From: Hoeflea sp. 108
Lineage (GTDB): Bacteria; Pseudomonadota; Alphaproteobacteria; Rhizobiales; Rhizobiaceae
NCBI RefSeq assembly: GCF_000372965.1
Contig: NZ_KB890024.1
Coordinates: 2,172,839-2,236,838, forward strand
Length of the DNA: 64,000 nucleotides
Direction of reading: 5' to 3'
The translations under genes were made by a program, and so were the position numbers. The notes below the pieces were generated by a model. It did not search any database, was not told the origin of the DNA, and saw only the letters and a program-made list of their open reading frames with translations. Positions within the stretch are counted from its first letter, which is position 1. Every line of letters begins with the position of its first letter. Positions 35,486 through 44,468 of this stretch are shown in pieces.

Positions 35486-35728
35486 TTAGTTGGTTTCGGC
35501 CTCAGATTGATCTGTGGTGGCAGATGCTGACGATATCTGCTTGCACGGAGTCAAGTTTGACCGATCCCATCGATCGAGCTCGTCTGTAGGATATAAGACC
35601 GCTTTGCCGATCTTGATATATGACGGCCCGATCCTCTTCCATCGCCAGTTTCGCAACGTGCCGTCGCTGACCTTGTTACGATAGCGTTCGACGACCTCTT
35701 CGCAGGTCAGATAAGCAGGACCAGACAC
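35486..35728 (-). CDS. Small helix-turn-helix protein (excisionase-like)
   Basis: About 80 residues. YLTCEEVVERYRNKVSDGTLRNWR..GPSYIKIGKAVLYPTDELDRW is the form of MerR-like/AlpA-type DNA-binding proteins used as recombination directionality factors or regulators. The GTG at 35728 is chosen because GGAG lies about 6 bases upstream; an ATG at 35791 has no such site. It is the gene nearest attL, a usual place for an excisionase. Confidence 0.7.
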   Translation of the reverse strand: MSGPAYLTCEEVVERYRNKVSDGTLRNWRWKRIGPSYIKIGKAVLYPTDELDRWDRSNLTPCKQISSASATTDQSEAETN

Positions 35729-35848
35729 AATATCTCCAGGGTAGAATGATAAATTGTGCAACGGCCTGTTGCACAAATGGAGGCGCGGCACGCAGCCGCC
35801 CTATGGCTTGCGGACCCTTGCGAGCGTCCGCGAGTGCGATCGGCACGG

Positions 35849-36112
35849 CTATGCCTTGCGGCGAAGCTCGCCTGCTCGGCGTGCGGCGGGGCGTATCGTT
35901 CGGCTGTTTGGATCGGACGTTGATGTCGTCGTACCTAAGTCTGCCCAAGCCTTCAGATCTTCGAGCGCGTAGACCACGCGGCCGCCAAGTTTTCGGTAGG
36001 TTGGTCCGGTTCCGTAGGTGCGATGCTTTTCGAGCGTCCGTGGCGACAATCCAAGGAAGAGCGCAGCTTCGTCAGTGCGGACATAACGTGTTGAAAGACC
36101 AGACAAGTGCAT
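35849..36112 (-). CDS. Small helix-turn-helix protein (MerR/AlpA-like)
   Basis: An 87-residue protein with YVRTDEAALFLGLSPRTLEKHRTYGTGPTYRKLGGRVVYALEDLKAW, the classic HTH_17 type DNA-binding pattern. It is related in plan to the protein at 35486-35728. GGAG lies 8 bases before the ATG at 36112. It could be a regulator or directionality factor of the island. Confidence 0.8.
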   Translation of the reverse strand: MHLSGLSTRYVRTDEAALFLGLSPRTLEKHRTYGTGPTYRKLGGRVVYALEDLKAWADLGTTTSTSDPNSRTIRPAARRAGELRRKA

Positions 36113-36249
36113 ATGATTTCTCCGTGCTGTGCATGCCGGGGCGGCATGCACGCTCGTACCTCCACAATTTCGTTTGAAGCGGCGACCTGCTGATAAGTCG
36201 CAGTAACTGGCCGGTTATGTGGGAGCGGTTGCGCTTCAGCACGTAGCGA

Positions 36250-36888
36250 CTAACCCCATCCGTCGTGTATTCGCCGATATCGCCCTTTCCTCCGCGACCC
36301 GACATATTCGACGAGCCGCACCTTCTGGAGGGCAGCGATATCTCGACGCGCGGTTTTCAAGCTTACCTCCCATACCGCCGAGATCTCGTTAGCACCGCAA
36401 CGGCCTTCCACGACTCGGTCCAGAAACCAGCGCTGCCGCTCGTTGAGTTCTACGGGATCAGGGACATTTAAAGGGTCATGTTTAGGGACACGTTCAGGGT
36501 CATTTTTCCGGCCACTCGTTGCTGGTCCACCGCCAACGGCCTCGCCGGCGGCGTAGGCTTCTCTGGTTGCCGAGAGCGAAAAGCGATCGATCCGATGAGC
36601 CTGAGCATTCGCTGCGGGCCCCTCGATCAAGCCGAGAACGAAGGCTCGGATGACGGGCGATGAAACCAAAAGGCGCAGAAAATATACGGTGTCTGGGCCG
36701 TGTTGTGCCGCAAGCCAATGCTTGACGGTTCTCTCGCTGGCGGCAGTCTGCTGCATGAGCTGCTTCACCGCGCGATGGCTGTCCCCATGCTCCTTGCGCA
36801 GCAATTCGGCAATGGTCCTGGCGTAGGCCTCACGGCCACCAAGAACACCCGTCCATAGGGGTAATTTCCTGCCCTTTTTCGGCAACAT
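36250..36888 (-). CDS. Putative DNA-binding protein of the island
   Basis: A 212-residue protein. The N-terminal half has ASERTVKHWLAAQHGP, a likely helix-turn-helix; the C-terminal part (NERQRWFLDRVVEGRCGANEISAVWEVSLKTARRDIAALQKVRLVEYVG) resembles a winged helix of the DeoR/Fic-linked type. It is divergent from the serine recombinase with 117 bases between, so it may regulate recombinase expression. No exact family is recognised. Confidence 0.7.
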   Translation of the reverse strand: MLPKKGRKLPLWTGVLGGREAYARTIAELLRKEHGDSHRAVKQLMQQTAASERTVKHWLAAQHGPDTVYFLRLLVSSPVIRAFVLGLIEGPAANAQAHRIDRFSLSATREAYAAGEAVGGGPATSGRKNDPERVPKHDPLNVPDPVELNERQRWFLDRVVEGRCGANEISAVWEVSLKTARRDIAALQKVRLVEYVGSRRKGRYRRIHDGWG

Positions 36889-37005
36889 CTTCCGTTTCCT
36901 CCGCAGTTAGACTGGTCTCAGTGCGGATTGGCGGCAGAAGCCCGTCATGCGCTGCGGCGGTTGGTCGCCCGGACCACCGCAGTCGGGGATTGGAGAGGGC
37001 GAATT

Positions 37006-38577
37006 TTGACGAGCCGGAAACTCAACGATGATGATCGATCACAGCAGCCGGAACGTCCTGTTCGGGCTGCCGAGTACGTCCGCATGTCGACAGATCATCA
37101 GAAATACTCGACGGAAAACCAAGCCGATGCGATCCGGCACCATGCTGAAGCGCGTAGGATCGAAATCGTCAGGACCTATGCCGATGAAGGGAAAAGCGGG
37201 CTGAGCGTTGATGGCCGTGATGCATTCAAGCGCCTGATCGCCGATGTTACGGAAGGCCGGGCCGACTTCGAGATGATCCTCGTCTATGACGTGAGCCGCT
37301 GGGGCCGCTTTCAGGATACGGATGAGAGCGCGTACTACGAATACATCTGCAAGCGCGCAGGCGTGCGTGTCCAATACTGTGCCGAGCAGTTCGAGAACGA
37401 CGGTAGCCCGATCGCGGCTATCATCAAGGGCGTGAAGAGCGCGATGGCCGGGGAATACAGCCGCGAACTCTCAGTCAAGGTTTTCGCCGGTCAGGGACGT
37501 CTGATCGAAAAAGGGTATCGGCAGGGCGGTCCAGCGGGTTTCGGCCTGCGGCGAACACTCATCGACGAACACGGCACGATCAAGGGATGCCTCGAGCGCG
37601 GTGAGCAAAAGAGCATCCAGACCGACCGCGTGATCCTCACGCTCGGGCCTGACGATGAGGTCAATCTGGTTCGAGAGATCTATCAAGCGTTCGTCTACGC
37701 TGGACGTAACGAGAACCAGATTGCCGCCGACCTCAATGCGCGCGGTTTCGTGACCGATCTTGGTCGCCCTTGGACCCGGGGGACGATCCATCAGCTTCTG
37801 ATCAATGAGAAATATGCCGGCGACAATGTCTGGAACCGCCGCTCGTTCAAGCTGAAGAAAAAGCGGGTCCGCAACACCCCAGAAAAATGGATCAGGGCCA
37901 AGGATGTATTCGACGCCATCGTTGAGCGCGAACTATTCGAAGCAGCCAGAACCATCATCAATGCGCGGTCGTTTCGCCTAAGCGACGAAGAAATGTTGCA
38001 GGCTCTGCGGGAGTTGTATCAGAAGCAGGGGCTGCTTTCGGGTATCGTCATTGACGAATGCGACGAGTTGCCGTCCAGCAGTGCCTATAGCTCTCGTTTC
38101 GGCAGCCTGCTCAGAGCTTACAGCCTGGTCGGTTTCACGCCAGATCGGGACTATCGCTATATCGAGATCAATCGCGATGTACGCAAACTCCACCCTGAAA
38201 TTCTCCGGGACGTGCTCGATGGTTTGCATGCGACAGGTAGCGATGCCTGGCAGGATCTCCAAACCGATCGGGTAATCGTCAATGGCGAGTTCAACCTTTC
38301 GGTGGTGGTGGCTCGATGCTTCGAGACCTCGACCGGGCTTTTGCGCTGGAAATTGCGCTTCGACACGTCGCTCGCGCCCGATATCACTATCGTCGTGCGC
38401 ATGGACCGCGCCAACCGCGCGCCACTCGACTACTACCTATTTCCGCGCATCGACATGCTCTCCGAGAAGCTTCGGCTGATGGAGGACAATGCTCTGAGGC
38501 TCGATGCCTATCGCTTCGACGACCTCGATCTTCTCTATGACATCGCAACACCCGTTCCCTTTTCGGAGGCCGCTTAA
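37006..38577 (+). CDS. Large serine recombinase (island integrase)
   Basis: About 523 residues. The resolvase domain has the catalytic serine in EYVRMSTDHQKYSTENQ (S28 from this start), with VYDVSRWGRF and a long helix; a recombinase domain with GGPAGFGLRR and LNARGFVTDLGRPWTRGTIHQLLINEKYAGDNVWNR follows. The C-terminus lacks the CxxC zinc ribbon and coiled coil of phage-type members and is of the form found with ParB neighbours. The TTG at 37006 is chosen because GGAGAGGG (36992-36999) lies 6 bases upstream; a TTG at 36928 is the far alternative. It presumably integrates the island at radC. Confidence 0.9.
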   Translation: MTSRKLNDDDRSQQPERPVRAAEYVRMSTDHQKYSTENQADAIRHHAEARRIEIVRTYADEGKSGLSVDGRDAFKRLIADVTEGRADFEMILVYDVSRWGRFQDTDESAYYEYICKRAGVRVQYCAEQFENDGSPIAAIIKGVKSAMAGEYSRELSVKVFAGQGRLIEKGYRQGGPAGFGLRRTLIDEHGTIKGCLERGEQKSIQTDRVILTLGPDDEVNLVREIYQAFVYAGRNENQIAADLNARGFVTDLGRPWTRGTIHQLLINEKYAGDNVWNRRSFKLKKKRVRNTPEKWIRAKDVFDAIVERELFEAARTIINARSFRLSDEEMLQALRELYQKQGLLSGIVIDECDELPSSSAYSSRFGSLLRAYSLVGFTPDRDYRYIEINRDVRKLHPEILRDVLDGLHATGSDAWQDLQTDRVIVNGEFNLSVVVARCFETSTGLLRWKLRFDTSLAPDITIVVRMDRANRAPLDYYLFPRIDMLSEKLRLMEDNALRLDAYRFDDLDLLYDIATPVPFSEAA

Positions 38578-39479
38578 TGCCTGCCGTTCGCCCCAATCGA
38601 ATTGAAATGATCCCGATCTCCCGGATCACGGTCTTGAACCCACGCGCGCGCAACAAGCGTCAGCATCGGGAGATCGTGAACAACATCGAAGCCATCGGCT
38701 TAAAGCGGCCGATCACGGTGAGCCGCCGTGAAGGAGCCGGTGGTCCGAGATATGATCTGGTCTGCGGGGAAGGGCGGCTGGAAGCTTTCCAGATGCTCGG
38801 CCAGTCCGAGATACCCGCTGTGGTGATCGAAGCCAGCGAGAACGAATGTCTTGTGATGAGTCTGGTCGAGAATATCGCCCGTCGCACACCTCGTCCCATC
38901 GACATCATGCGGGAAATCGGCGCCCTGCGGTCACGCGGGTATAGCGACGGTGCTATCGGTGAAAAGATTGGTGTCGGGGCGTCCTGGGTCAACATGATCG
39001 CATCGCTTCTCGAACGCGGCGAGGAGCGTCTGGTGGCTGCGGTCGAGACCGGGCTCATTCCGATTACTTTGGCGATGGAGATTTCCAAGGCGGAGACGGA
39101 GGAGGCGCAGAACCTGCTCCTCGACGCCTATGAAACCGGCAAGTTGAGAGGCAAGAAGCTCGCCGCTGTCCGGCGCATGCTCGACATGCGCATGCGGAGC
39201 CAACGCAAGGGGTTGCTGCCGACCGGGCGCCTGGGCAGGAAGACCAATAGTCGACGGCTGACGGCTGCCGATCTCATGGAGATTTATCAGCGCGAGGCCG
39301 AGAAGCAGCGCCTCTTGGTCAAGAAATCTGATTTCACTCAGACGCGGCTGCTGTTCATCGTTGAGGCGCTGAAGGACCTGCTTGTCAACGATGGCTTCGT
39401 CAATTTGCTGCGGGCGGAGGGGCTGGCAACCATGCCTCGGGCACTCTCCGTCCGAGTCTCAGGGGGCGACCATGGCTGA
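38577..39479 (+). CDS. ParB/RepB-like nuclease domain protein (first of two)
   Basis: A 300-residue protein with the ParB N-terminal domain: IPISRITVLNPRARNKRQH, CGEGRLEAFQMLG (the GERRxxA-like CTP-binding box, here GEGRLEA) and VENIARR, then a HTH region (YSDGAIGEKIGVGASWVNMI) and a RepB-type C-terminus. Its ATG overlaps the recombinase stop by one base, so it is made with the recombinase. No ParA is present, which argues against plasmid partition and for a role in recombination or control of the island. Confidence 0.85.
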   Translation: MPAVRPNRIEMIPISRITVLNPRARNKRQHREIVNNIEAIGLKRPITVSRREGAGGPRYDLVCGEGRLEAFQMLGQSEIPAVVIEASENECLVMSLVENIARRTPRPIDIMREIGALRSRGYSDGAIGEKIGVGASWVNMIASLLERGEERLVAAVETGLIPITLAMEISKAETEEAQNLLLDAYETGKLRGKKLAAVRRMLDMRMRSQRKGLLPTGRLGRKTNSRRLTAADLMEIYQREAEKQRLLVKKSDFTQTRLLFIVEALKDLLVNDGFVNLLRAEGLATMPRALSVRVSGGDHG

Positions 39480-40407
39480 TGGATCAAAAAGCCGGGACGA
39501 TGGCCATATCCACCTGGCTTTCGGACAGGACTTCCTGACGATTCCGATTGCCTCGATCATGCCGCTCAAGAGCCTCCCGGACGGTGCCAGAGAGAGCCGA
39601 TCCTATTCGCAGGTTCTGAGTTCCATTAAGGCCATCGGTCTGATCGAAGCGCCTGTCGTCTTGGCGGACCCCAAGAAGGAAGGGACATGGTTCCTCCTCG
39701 ATGGCCATCTGCGGTTAGAGGCGCTCAAGGAACTTGGCATCACAGAAGTCGAGTGCCTGCTCGCCACCGACGATGACACCTATACCTACAACAAGCGCGT
39801 CAATCGCATTCCGCCAATCCAGGAGCACCGAATGATCGTGCGCGCCATGGAGCGTGGAGTCTCGGCTAATGATATTGCGGATGCCTTGAATCTTCAGGTC
39901 GAGTCCGTTTTGCGGCGTTTCAAATTGCTGGAGGGGATCAGCCCCGAAGCGGCCGAGATGCTGAAAGATACACCTTGCTCGATGAAGGTGTTCGACATTT
40001 TGCGTCAGATGTCGGCCGTTAGGCAGATCGAAGCCGCCGATCTGATGATCGGTCAGAACAATTTCTCGATCATGTTCGCACGTGCGATCCGCGCGGCCAC
40101 GCCCGATAATCAACTCGTCGCTGCCAAAAAGGGGAAAGGCGCAGCCGTTCCCACCCCTTCCGGTCAGCAGATGGCGCGCATGGAACGAGAGCTGGCGGCT
40201 CTTCAGACCCAGGTGGAATCGGTTGAAGAGACCTACGGGGTCGACAACCTGCATCTGACAGTTGCGCGCGGATATATCGCCAAGCTCCTTGCGAACAGCC
40301 GCGTCGTCCGCTGGCTGGCGACCCATCAGCAGGATTATCTGGGCGAGTTTCAGAAGATCGCTGAGATCGACACGCTCGGGCCGATTGCCGAGGCGCCGGA
40401 CGTCTGA
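39472..40407 (+). CDS. ParB/RepB C-terminal domain protein (second of two)
   Basis: A 311-residue ParB-like protein; the start at 39472 overlaps the upstream stop by 8 bases. It has LTIPIASIMPLKSLPDG, a ParB box variant WFLLDGHLRLEALKELG, and a central HTH (GVSANDIADALNLQVESVLRRF), and then the RepB C-terminal domain. The GERR motif is replaced by DGHLR, so CTP binding may differ from the first ParB protein. With the recombinase it forms a coupled three-gene unit. Confidence 0.85.
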   Translation: MADGSKSRDDGHIHLAFGQDFLTIPIASIMPLKSLPDGARESRSYSQVLSSIKAIGLIEAPVVLADPKKEGTWFLLDGHLRLEALKELGITEVECLLATDDDTYTYNKRVNRIPPIQEHRMIVRAMERGVSANDIADALNLQVESVLRRFKLLEGISPEAAEMLKDTPCSMKVFDILRQMSAVRQIEAADLMIGQNNFSIMFARAIRAATPDNQLVAAKKGKGAAVPTPSGQQMARMERELAALQTQVESVEETYGVDNLHLTVARGYIAKLLANSRVVRWLATHQQDYLGEFQKIAEIDTLGPIAEAPDV

Positions 40408-40781
40408 ACGCGAAATGGGGACCCGGACCCGATAAGCGCGGGGACCATGGGAGAAGCCGCACTTTGGGGCGGATCAAGCATGGTGGTGGGAGTGGCGGCG
40501 AACCCGCATGAGGCCCACTAGGCTGGCCGTCATATGGACCAGCCGCATGTGGGCATGCTTGCCCCCATGAGGATTGATGGGCGTGTCGGGAGCGCTGGCC
40601 GGCACGCCTATCTCTGCGTGAACTGCTGGCCTCGTAGGCATCATCTGACACCTTGTTGCGCTGCCGAGGTGGCAGGGTCCGAGTCCACGCTTGGTATCGC
40701 CCCTCAATTTCCTCCCGCTAGTCCAAGGATAGATCGAAACATCATCTCGTCACCGCGTGAGGCACTGCGTTGCTGTTCTAT
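40408..40781. other. Non-coding stretch between convergent modules
   Basis: 374 bases between the second ParB-like gene and the convergent DUF4238 gene. Frames present here have no family likeness or ribosome binding sites. No clear terminator or repeat was seen. Confidence 0.5.
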
Positions 40782-41912
40782 TCAGCCGGAAGTTTGGCTC
40801 TCCTGGGTCGTAGCGATTGCCATTTTGGCCTCGAGACGCGCGGCCTTTTCTGGGGTGTCGATATATTGTGACAGCACCGGCCGAGGACCGAAGACATTCC
40901 GGCAGATAATCTGAATCTCCATTCCGAGCCGACGCACTTCAGTGGTTATGGTGGGCACAAGCGCAGCGTGGGCGCGTATCAAGTCGTCGCTCGACCGATC
41001 CTGGCCGATCGACATGCGATATGAAAATTGCGTGATCGTCCGATTGAGTTGCCGCACCTTCCGGCTGTCAGAGATGTCGCGGTGCCGTGAGATCATGTTC
41101 ACCGGCCTGCGCTTGCTGGATCCGCGCACGAGCATACGCGCGGAAATTGGGAAGATCAGCTCGACGTCGCCGGAATGCTCATAGGGCCTCCGCGCATGCA
41201 CCGCCTGACATGGGTTGTAGGTGCAGACCGGATTGTCCGATGTGAGGAAAGGGGTGCTGGTTTTATTGTGGAGCACCTCAAAGCCGAGTCGGAAGCAGAG
41301 ATCGCCAAAATTCTTGAACTCGCCCTGCATCGCCAACAGTGTCTCATGCGGATTGATTCCGATGGGAACGGTGTCGAACTGGCCAGCGTAGCGTTCAATT
41401 TCTGGCGGAAGCGCGCCGATCTCTTCGCCGACCTTACATTCACTGCGAAGCTTGGCCTCAAGCATCAAGGCATGGCGGTCGCGCGTCGCCGGAACGCGAG
41501 CGCGCATAATTGTTTGCATACCCAAGACGTTGAAGGAAATGGCGGGTGACAGTCGGCGTGCCGCGAGCGCTTTGACCGTCTCCGGCCACACAGTCTCAAT
41601 GGTGTTCCACAAGTCTTCGAAGCGATGGTTCTCCTGGCCACCCTCGGGTAGATTCTGGGAATAGTAGTCTCGCTCGAATCCGATGGCACGCGGGCTCATC
41701 GGGTGTGGGTCTTCGGGGGCCTCGCTGCGGTAAACCTGTACGCGACCACGTTCATCCGCAAAGCCGTCCATATACACGGCCGAGATGAAGTGGTGCCGGC
41801 GGTTGTTGCGGTTGGCATCGCTCCCCCTGGGATTCAGGACGCTGAACGGCCGCACGTCATCATCGACGGGCACGTTGCCCCATGTGCCGAAATATGTGGG
41901 AGGCTTCGTCAT
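40782..41912 (-). CDS. DUF4238 domain-containing protein
   Basis: A 376-residue protein. It has the DUF4238 pattern: RRHHFISAVYMDGFADERGRVQVY near the N-terminus and a later TPFLTSDNPVCTYNP, then ELIFPISARMLV. The function is unknown. The start at 41912 follows from the family N-terminus; an open frame upstream would overlap the preceding gene. It is 8 bases after the 105-residue gene and lies downstream of the CBASS operon on the same strand, so it could be co-expressed with it or form a separate two-gene unit. Confidence 0.8.
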   Translation of the reverse strand: MTKPPTYFGTWGNVPVDDDVRPFSVLNPRGSDANRNNRRHHFISAVYMDGFADERGRVQVYRSEAPEDPHPMSPRAIGFERDYYSQNLPEGGQENHRFEDLWNTIETVWPETVKALAARRLSPAISFNVLGMQTIMRARVPATRDRHALMLEAKLRSECKVGEEIGALPPEIERYAGQFDTVPIGINPHETLLAMQGEFKNFGDLCFRLGFEVLHNKTSTPFLTSDNPVCTYNPCQAVHARRPYEHSGDVELIFPISARMLVRGSSKRRPVNMISRHRDISDSRKVRQLNRTITQFSYRMSIGQDRSSDDLIRAHAALVPTITTEVRRLGMEIQIICRNVFGPRPVLSQYIDTPEKAARLEAKMAIATTQESQTSG

Positions 41913-41920
41913 GTGTCGGC

Positions 41921-42238
41921 CTAGCGAGGAAGGCGACGCTGGATACCTTCCAAAAGATACGCGATAAGGAGGGGTAAGCCGCGCATTTCGATGCCCATTT
42001 TTCGACGCTCGTTCACGGCCGCTAGCAAATCCTGCCACTCCGAGAGAAGCTCCGCTTCGTCCTCCTTCGTCAGGATGCTGAGGTCGATATCGTTCCCCAG
42101 ACGTTGTCGGAGAAAGTCGAAGATCGTTCCGTTTCCGATCTCAGTTTTTGCTTCGGCGACCGTCAGATCGTCGTAGCGGCCGGTGTCAATCGCGCCGTTT
42201 AGATAGAATGCAATAAATGTAAGCGTAGTGATTCGCAT
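41921..42238 (-). CDS. Small protein of unknown function upstream of DUF4238
   Basis: A 105-residue acidic, mostly helical protein. The first 17 residues are hydrophobic but too short for a sure membrane anchor. No family is recognised. It is 74 bases after nucC and 8 bases before the DUF4238 gene, all on the minus strand, so it and DUF4238 probably act together. Confidence 0.65.
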   Translation of the reverse strand: MRITTLTFIAFYLNGAIDTGRYDDLTVAEAKTEIGNGTIFDFLRQRLGNDIDLSILTKEDEAELLSEWQDLLAAVNERRKMGIEMRGLPLLIAYLLEGIQRRLPR

Positions 42239-42312
42239 TTCTCGCGGTTCCTATGGAGCGGGATCTAAATATATTAGATTCGCGCAATGATATTCGTCAC
42301 GCGTCTGGATCG

Positions 42313-43038
42313 CTACTTCGTCAACCATTGTCCATATGCTTCCACATCGATCATTGGCACGGTCCCGCTGAATTGAAGCTGAGATATCAATTTGAACAGG
42401 AATGCCGTTGCCGGCTTGTTTTCGTTGACGAAACTGTAGCTTGAGATCGCTTGGTCGAAGAAGAAATGGCCATGTGACGCTACGCAGCCGATGTCGAGCC
42501 TCCCGTCGCCGATGTCGGCGACAAGCGCCTTCTCAAATGACGGTCCCAGCGCCGGACTCCATTCGCTCTCAAAGGTCAGGAGGCCGCCCAAGATTGGGAT
42601 CAACGGTTTCGCCGGATAGACACCCTTGGCGTATGGAATGGGGAGGCTCGTACGGTGCAGGCGACGAACGCTCGCGACCTTCTCCTGTGCGTATGCGACT
42701 AGGCCGGCGTTCGCCGTCTGCTTCGCCTCGAATACGGCATACACGCTCTCCGCGGGAATGATCGTCTCGTTTTCGTACGTGAAGATGAAGGGGGAGTATT
42801 GACGATCAAAGATCACGACATCGATCTGCTGGCTGAAGTTTCCGAGGCTGTCTACCACATGTGCCTTTGCTGCTTGGTAGCGCTTCGGCAAATACGTCTC
42901 CAACATGCTGATCCAGACATTCTCGCTCGCATCACCCTTCGTACCCGGATGGTTGAACGACTTCCGAACGGTTGCGAGACGCTGCTGAATATCTTCATGC
43001 AACGAGGAGAGAAGCTGGGACAGAGACCATTCTGACAT
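42313..43038 (-). CDS. nucC: CBASS effector nuclease NucC
   Basis: A 241-residue PD-(D/E)XK endonuclease, the same length as E. coli MS115-1 NucC. The catalytic residues are D73 (QIDVVIFDRQYSPF) and E104-x-K106 (AVFEAKQ), at the published NucC positions as I recall them. NucC is activated by cyclic tri-AMP, which drives two trimers into a hexamer that degrades double-stranded DNA, including the host chromosome, and so aborts infection. It follows cdnD by 33 bases. In public annotation this family is also labelled DUF6602. Confidence 0.92.
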   Translation of the reverse strand: MSEWSLSQLLSSLHEDIQQRLATVRKSFNHPGTKGDASENVWISMLETYLPKRYQAAKAHVVDSLGNFSQQIDVVIFDRQYSPFIFTYENETIIPAESVYAVFEAKQTANAGLVAYAQEKVASVRRLHRTSLPIPYAKGVYPAKPLIPILGGLLTFESEWSPALGPSFEKALVADIGDGRLDIGCVASHGHFFFDQAISSYSFVNENKPATAFLFKLISQLQFSGTVPMIDVEAYGQWLTK

Positions 43039-43071
43039 CGGTAAACCTCACTGTGATTCTAAAGCTTGCCG

Positions 43072-43968
43072 TCAGGACAGCGGAAATTTCGGGCCGAACA
43101 GTTCGCGCCAGGCGCGCAACGCTTCACCGTTCCGGCCGCGACGTACATGGTCGATTGCAAGAGTTGCTTCGCGCTCCGCCGCACGCAGAAGGTCGCGCGC
43201 TCGCGTTTTGCGCGCAGTGTCCATTCCGTTGCTGATCGCGGGGCCGAGGCCAGCGGGGTCGGGCCACTCATCGAAAATCCGCGCCGCGAGCGTCGCAAAG
43301 AACCCCTGAATCTCGCGATCAAAGCTGCCGCCCCAGCCGCCATGTAGGCACTGGAGCGCCATTACCTCGATGAGGAATGAGGGCTTCACCGGCTTCTCGC
43401 CGTGCTTTGTTTTGTTGTTCCAATATTTTACCATCCGCACGAGGCCTTTCCATTCGTTGGAATAAGCCTGATGCGCGGCGGTGGCCTCTGCGGCATGGGT
43501 TTGAGGGTTGGTTCCGATCCACTTGCCGAGTTCATTATCGGGGATCTCGAAATCATCGTCCTTATCGAACGCCGGAACGATATCGACGCTGATGACGCGA
43601 TAATCGGTATTGTCGTCAGTATCGGCCTTTACGCCGAAATCGACGTTGATTGAGCGGTTCTGCTTCTTGGCCTTGTCGCCATATTTTTCCGCCAAAGCGT
43701 TATGAAAGTCGGTCAACACCACCGATGGCGACTTCGAGCGGTAGTGATCCTCGGAGGACTTCAGGACGAAGAATATGTCGACGTCCTTCAACGGCTTCGT
43801 CTTGGTCCACCGTGCATATGACCCGGTGAGGAAGCTACGGTCGATCTTGAACTTAGTGTCGAGGTAGTCCCGGACCTCCTTCTGGCGTGCGGACGCGTTA
43901 GCTTGCTCCCTATCATTGAGTTCAAGGCGGCTTTTGAATTTCCGAAACGCTTCATCTACAGTGAGCAT
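43072..43968 (-). CDS. cdnD: CBASS cyclic oligonucleotide synthase (CD-NTase, CdnD type)
   Basis: A 298-residue cGAS/DncV-like nucleotidyltransferase. The active site has G49-S50 followed by D62-V-D64 (TKPLKDVDIFF) and a third acid at D129 (SVDIVPAF). It resembles the Pseudomonas aeruginosa CdnD enzyme, which makes cyclic AMP trimers on infection when bound to its HORMA partner. The clade assignment is from recall. It starts on the last base of the HORMA gene stop and precedes nucC, which needs cA3, consistent with that product. Confidence 0.9.
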   Translation of the reverse strand: MLTVDEAFRKFKSRLELNDREQANASARQKEVRDYLDTKFKIDRSFLTGSYARWTKTKPLKDVDIFFVLKSSEDHYRSKSPSVVLTDFHNALAEKYGDKAKKQNRSINVDFGVKADTDDNTDYRVISVDIVPAFDKDDDFEIPDNELGKWIGTNPQTHAAEATAAHQAYSNEWKGLVRMVKYWNNKTKHGEKPVKPSFLIEVMALQCLHGGWGGSFDREIQGFFATLAARIFDEWPDPAGLGPAISNGMDTARKTRARDLLRAAEREATLAIDHVRRGRNGEALRAWRELFGPKFPLS

Positions 43969-44468
43969 CAGGCTCTCCTCAGATATGATGTGCTGGCGCC
44001 GAGGCCACTGTGCTCGACGGTCGTTCCGAGGCTTTGCCGAACCATACCCTCTGTTGAGCGTCCGCTCGCCTTGCTCCAGCCAGCCACGTCCGGGCGGCCG
44101 GGCTTGCTTTGCAGAAGCAGCCGATATCGAGCCTCACTCGGTGCTAGGCCCGCTTTCTTGATCGCGTATCTAAGTTGCTCGGTATCCGTCCAGAAATTGC
44201 CGTCGCCGCCAGACCAGCCGTACGCGATGTCGATGTCCCACCGGAAAATCAGCGTATCCGTTTTCGGATTATAGATTTCCAGCTTTACGGTTTCGAGATC
44301 GCCAGTGTTCAGCCACGTCTGGACACCGCGCATGTTCAAGTCCCAATCACCGACGAACTCCGACGGATCAAGGCCGCTTAGACGAATGATGTCCTTCAGG
44401 CTCTTGAGGATATTGTCGGCCACATAGGTGACGGAGTGGGTGTAGGTGTTGACGGCGACGCTGGTCAT
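43968..44468 (-). CDS. cap7: CBASS HORMA domain protein (Cap7 type)
   Basis: A 166-residue bacterial HORMA protein with TYTHSVTYVADNILKSLKDII, LDLNMRGVQTWL-like and RWDIDIAYGWSGGDGNFWTDTEQLRYAIKKAGL, and a C-terminal region with GWSKASGRSTEGMVRQSLGTT. In type III CBASS the HORMA protein senses a peptide in infection, closes its safety belt and activates the CD-NTase; TRIP13 resets it. The gene overlaps its upstream neighbour by 4 bases. Confidence 0.9.
   Translation of the reverse strand: MTSVAVNTYTHSVTYVADNILKSLKDIIRLSGLDPSEFVGDWDLNMRGVQTWLNTGDLETVKLEIYNPKTDTLIFRWDIDIAYGWSGGDGNFWTDTEQLRYAIKKAGLAPSEARYRLLLQSKPGRPDVAGWSKASGRSTEGMVRQSLGTTVEHSGLGASTSYLRRA

Noticed and set aside
38577..40407. 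ParB-like genes considered as evidence for an integrated plasmid
   Set aside because: No ParA/RepA partner or replication initiator RepC lies in the island, and the genes are coupled to the recombinase.
40534..40914. 126-codon plus-strand frame between the ParB-like and DUF4238 genes
   Set aside because: It has no ribosome binding site or family likeness and runs into the DUF4238 coding sequence on the other strand.
42313..43038. NucC gene considered as a new CBASS effector (DUF6602)
   Set aside because: Length of 241 residues and the D73, E104, K106 positions match the known nuclease NucC.
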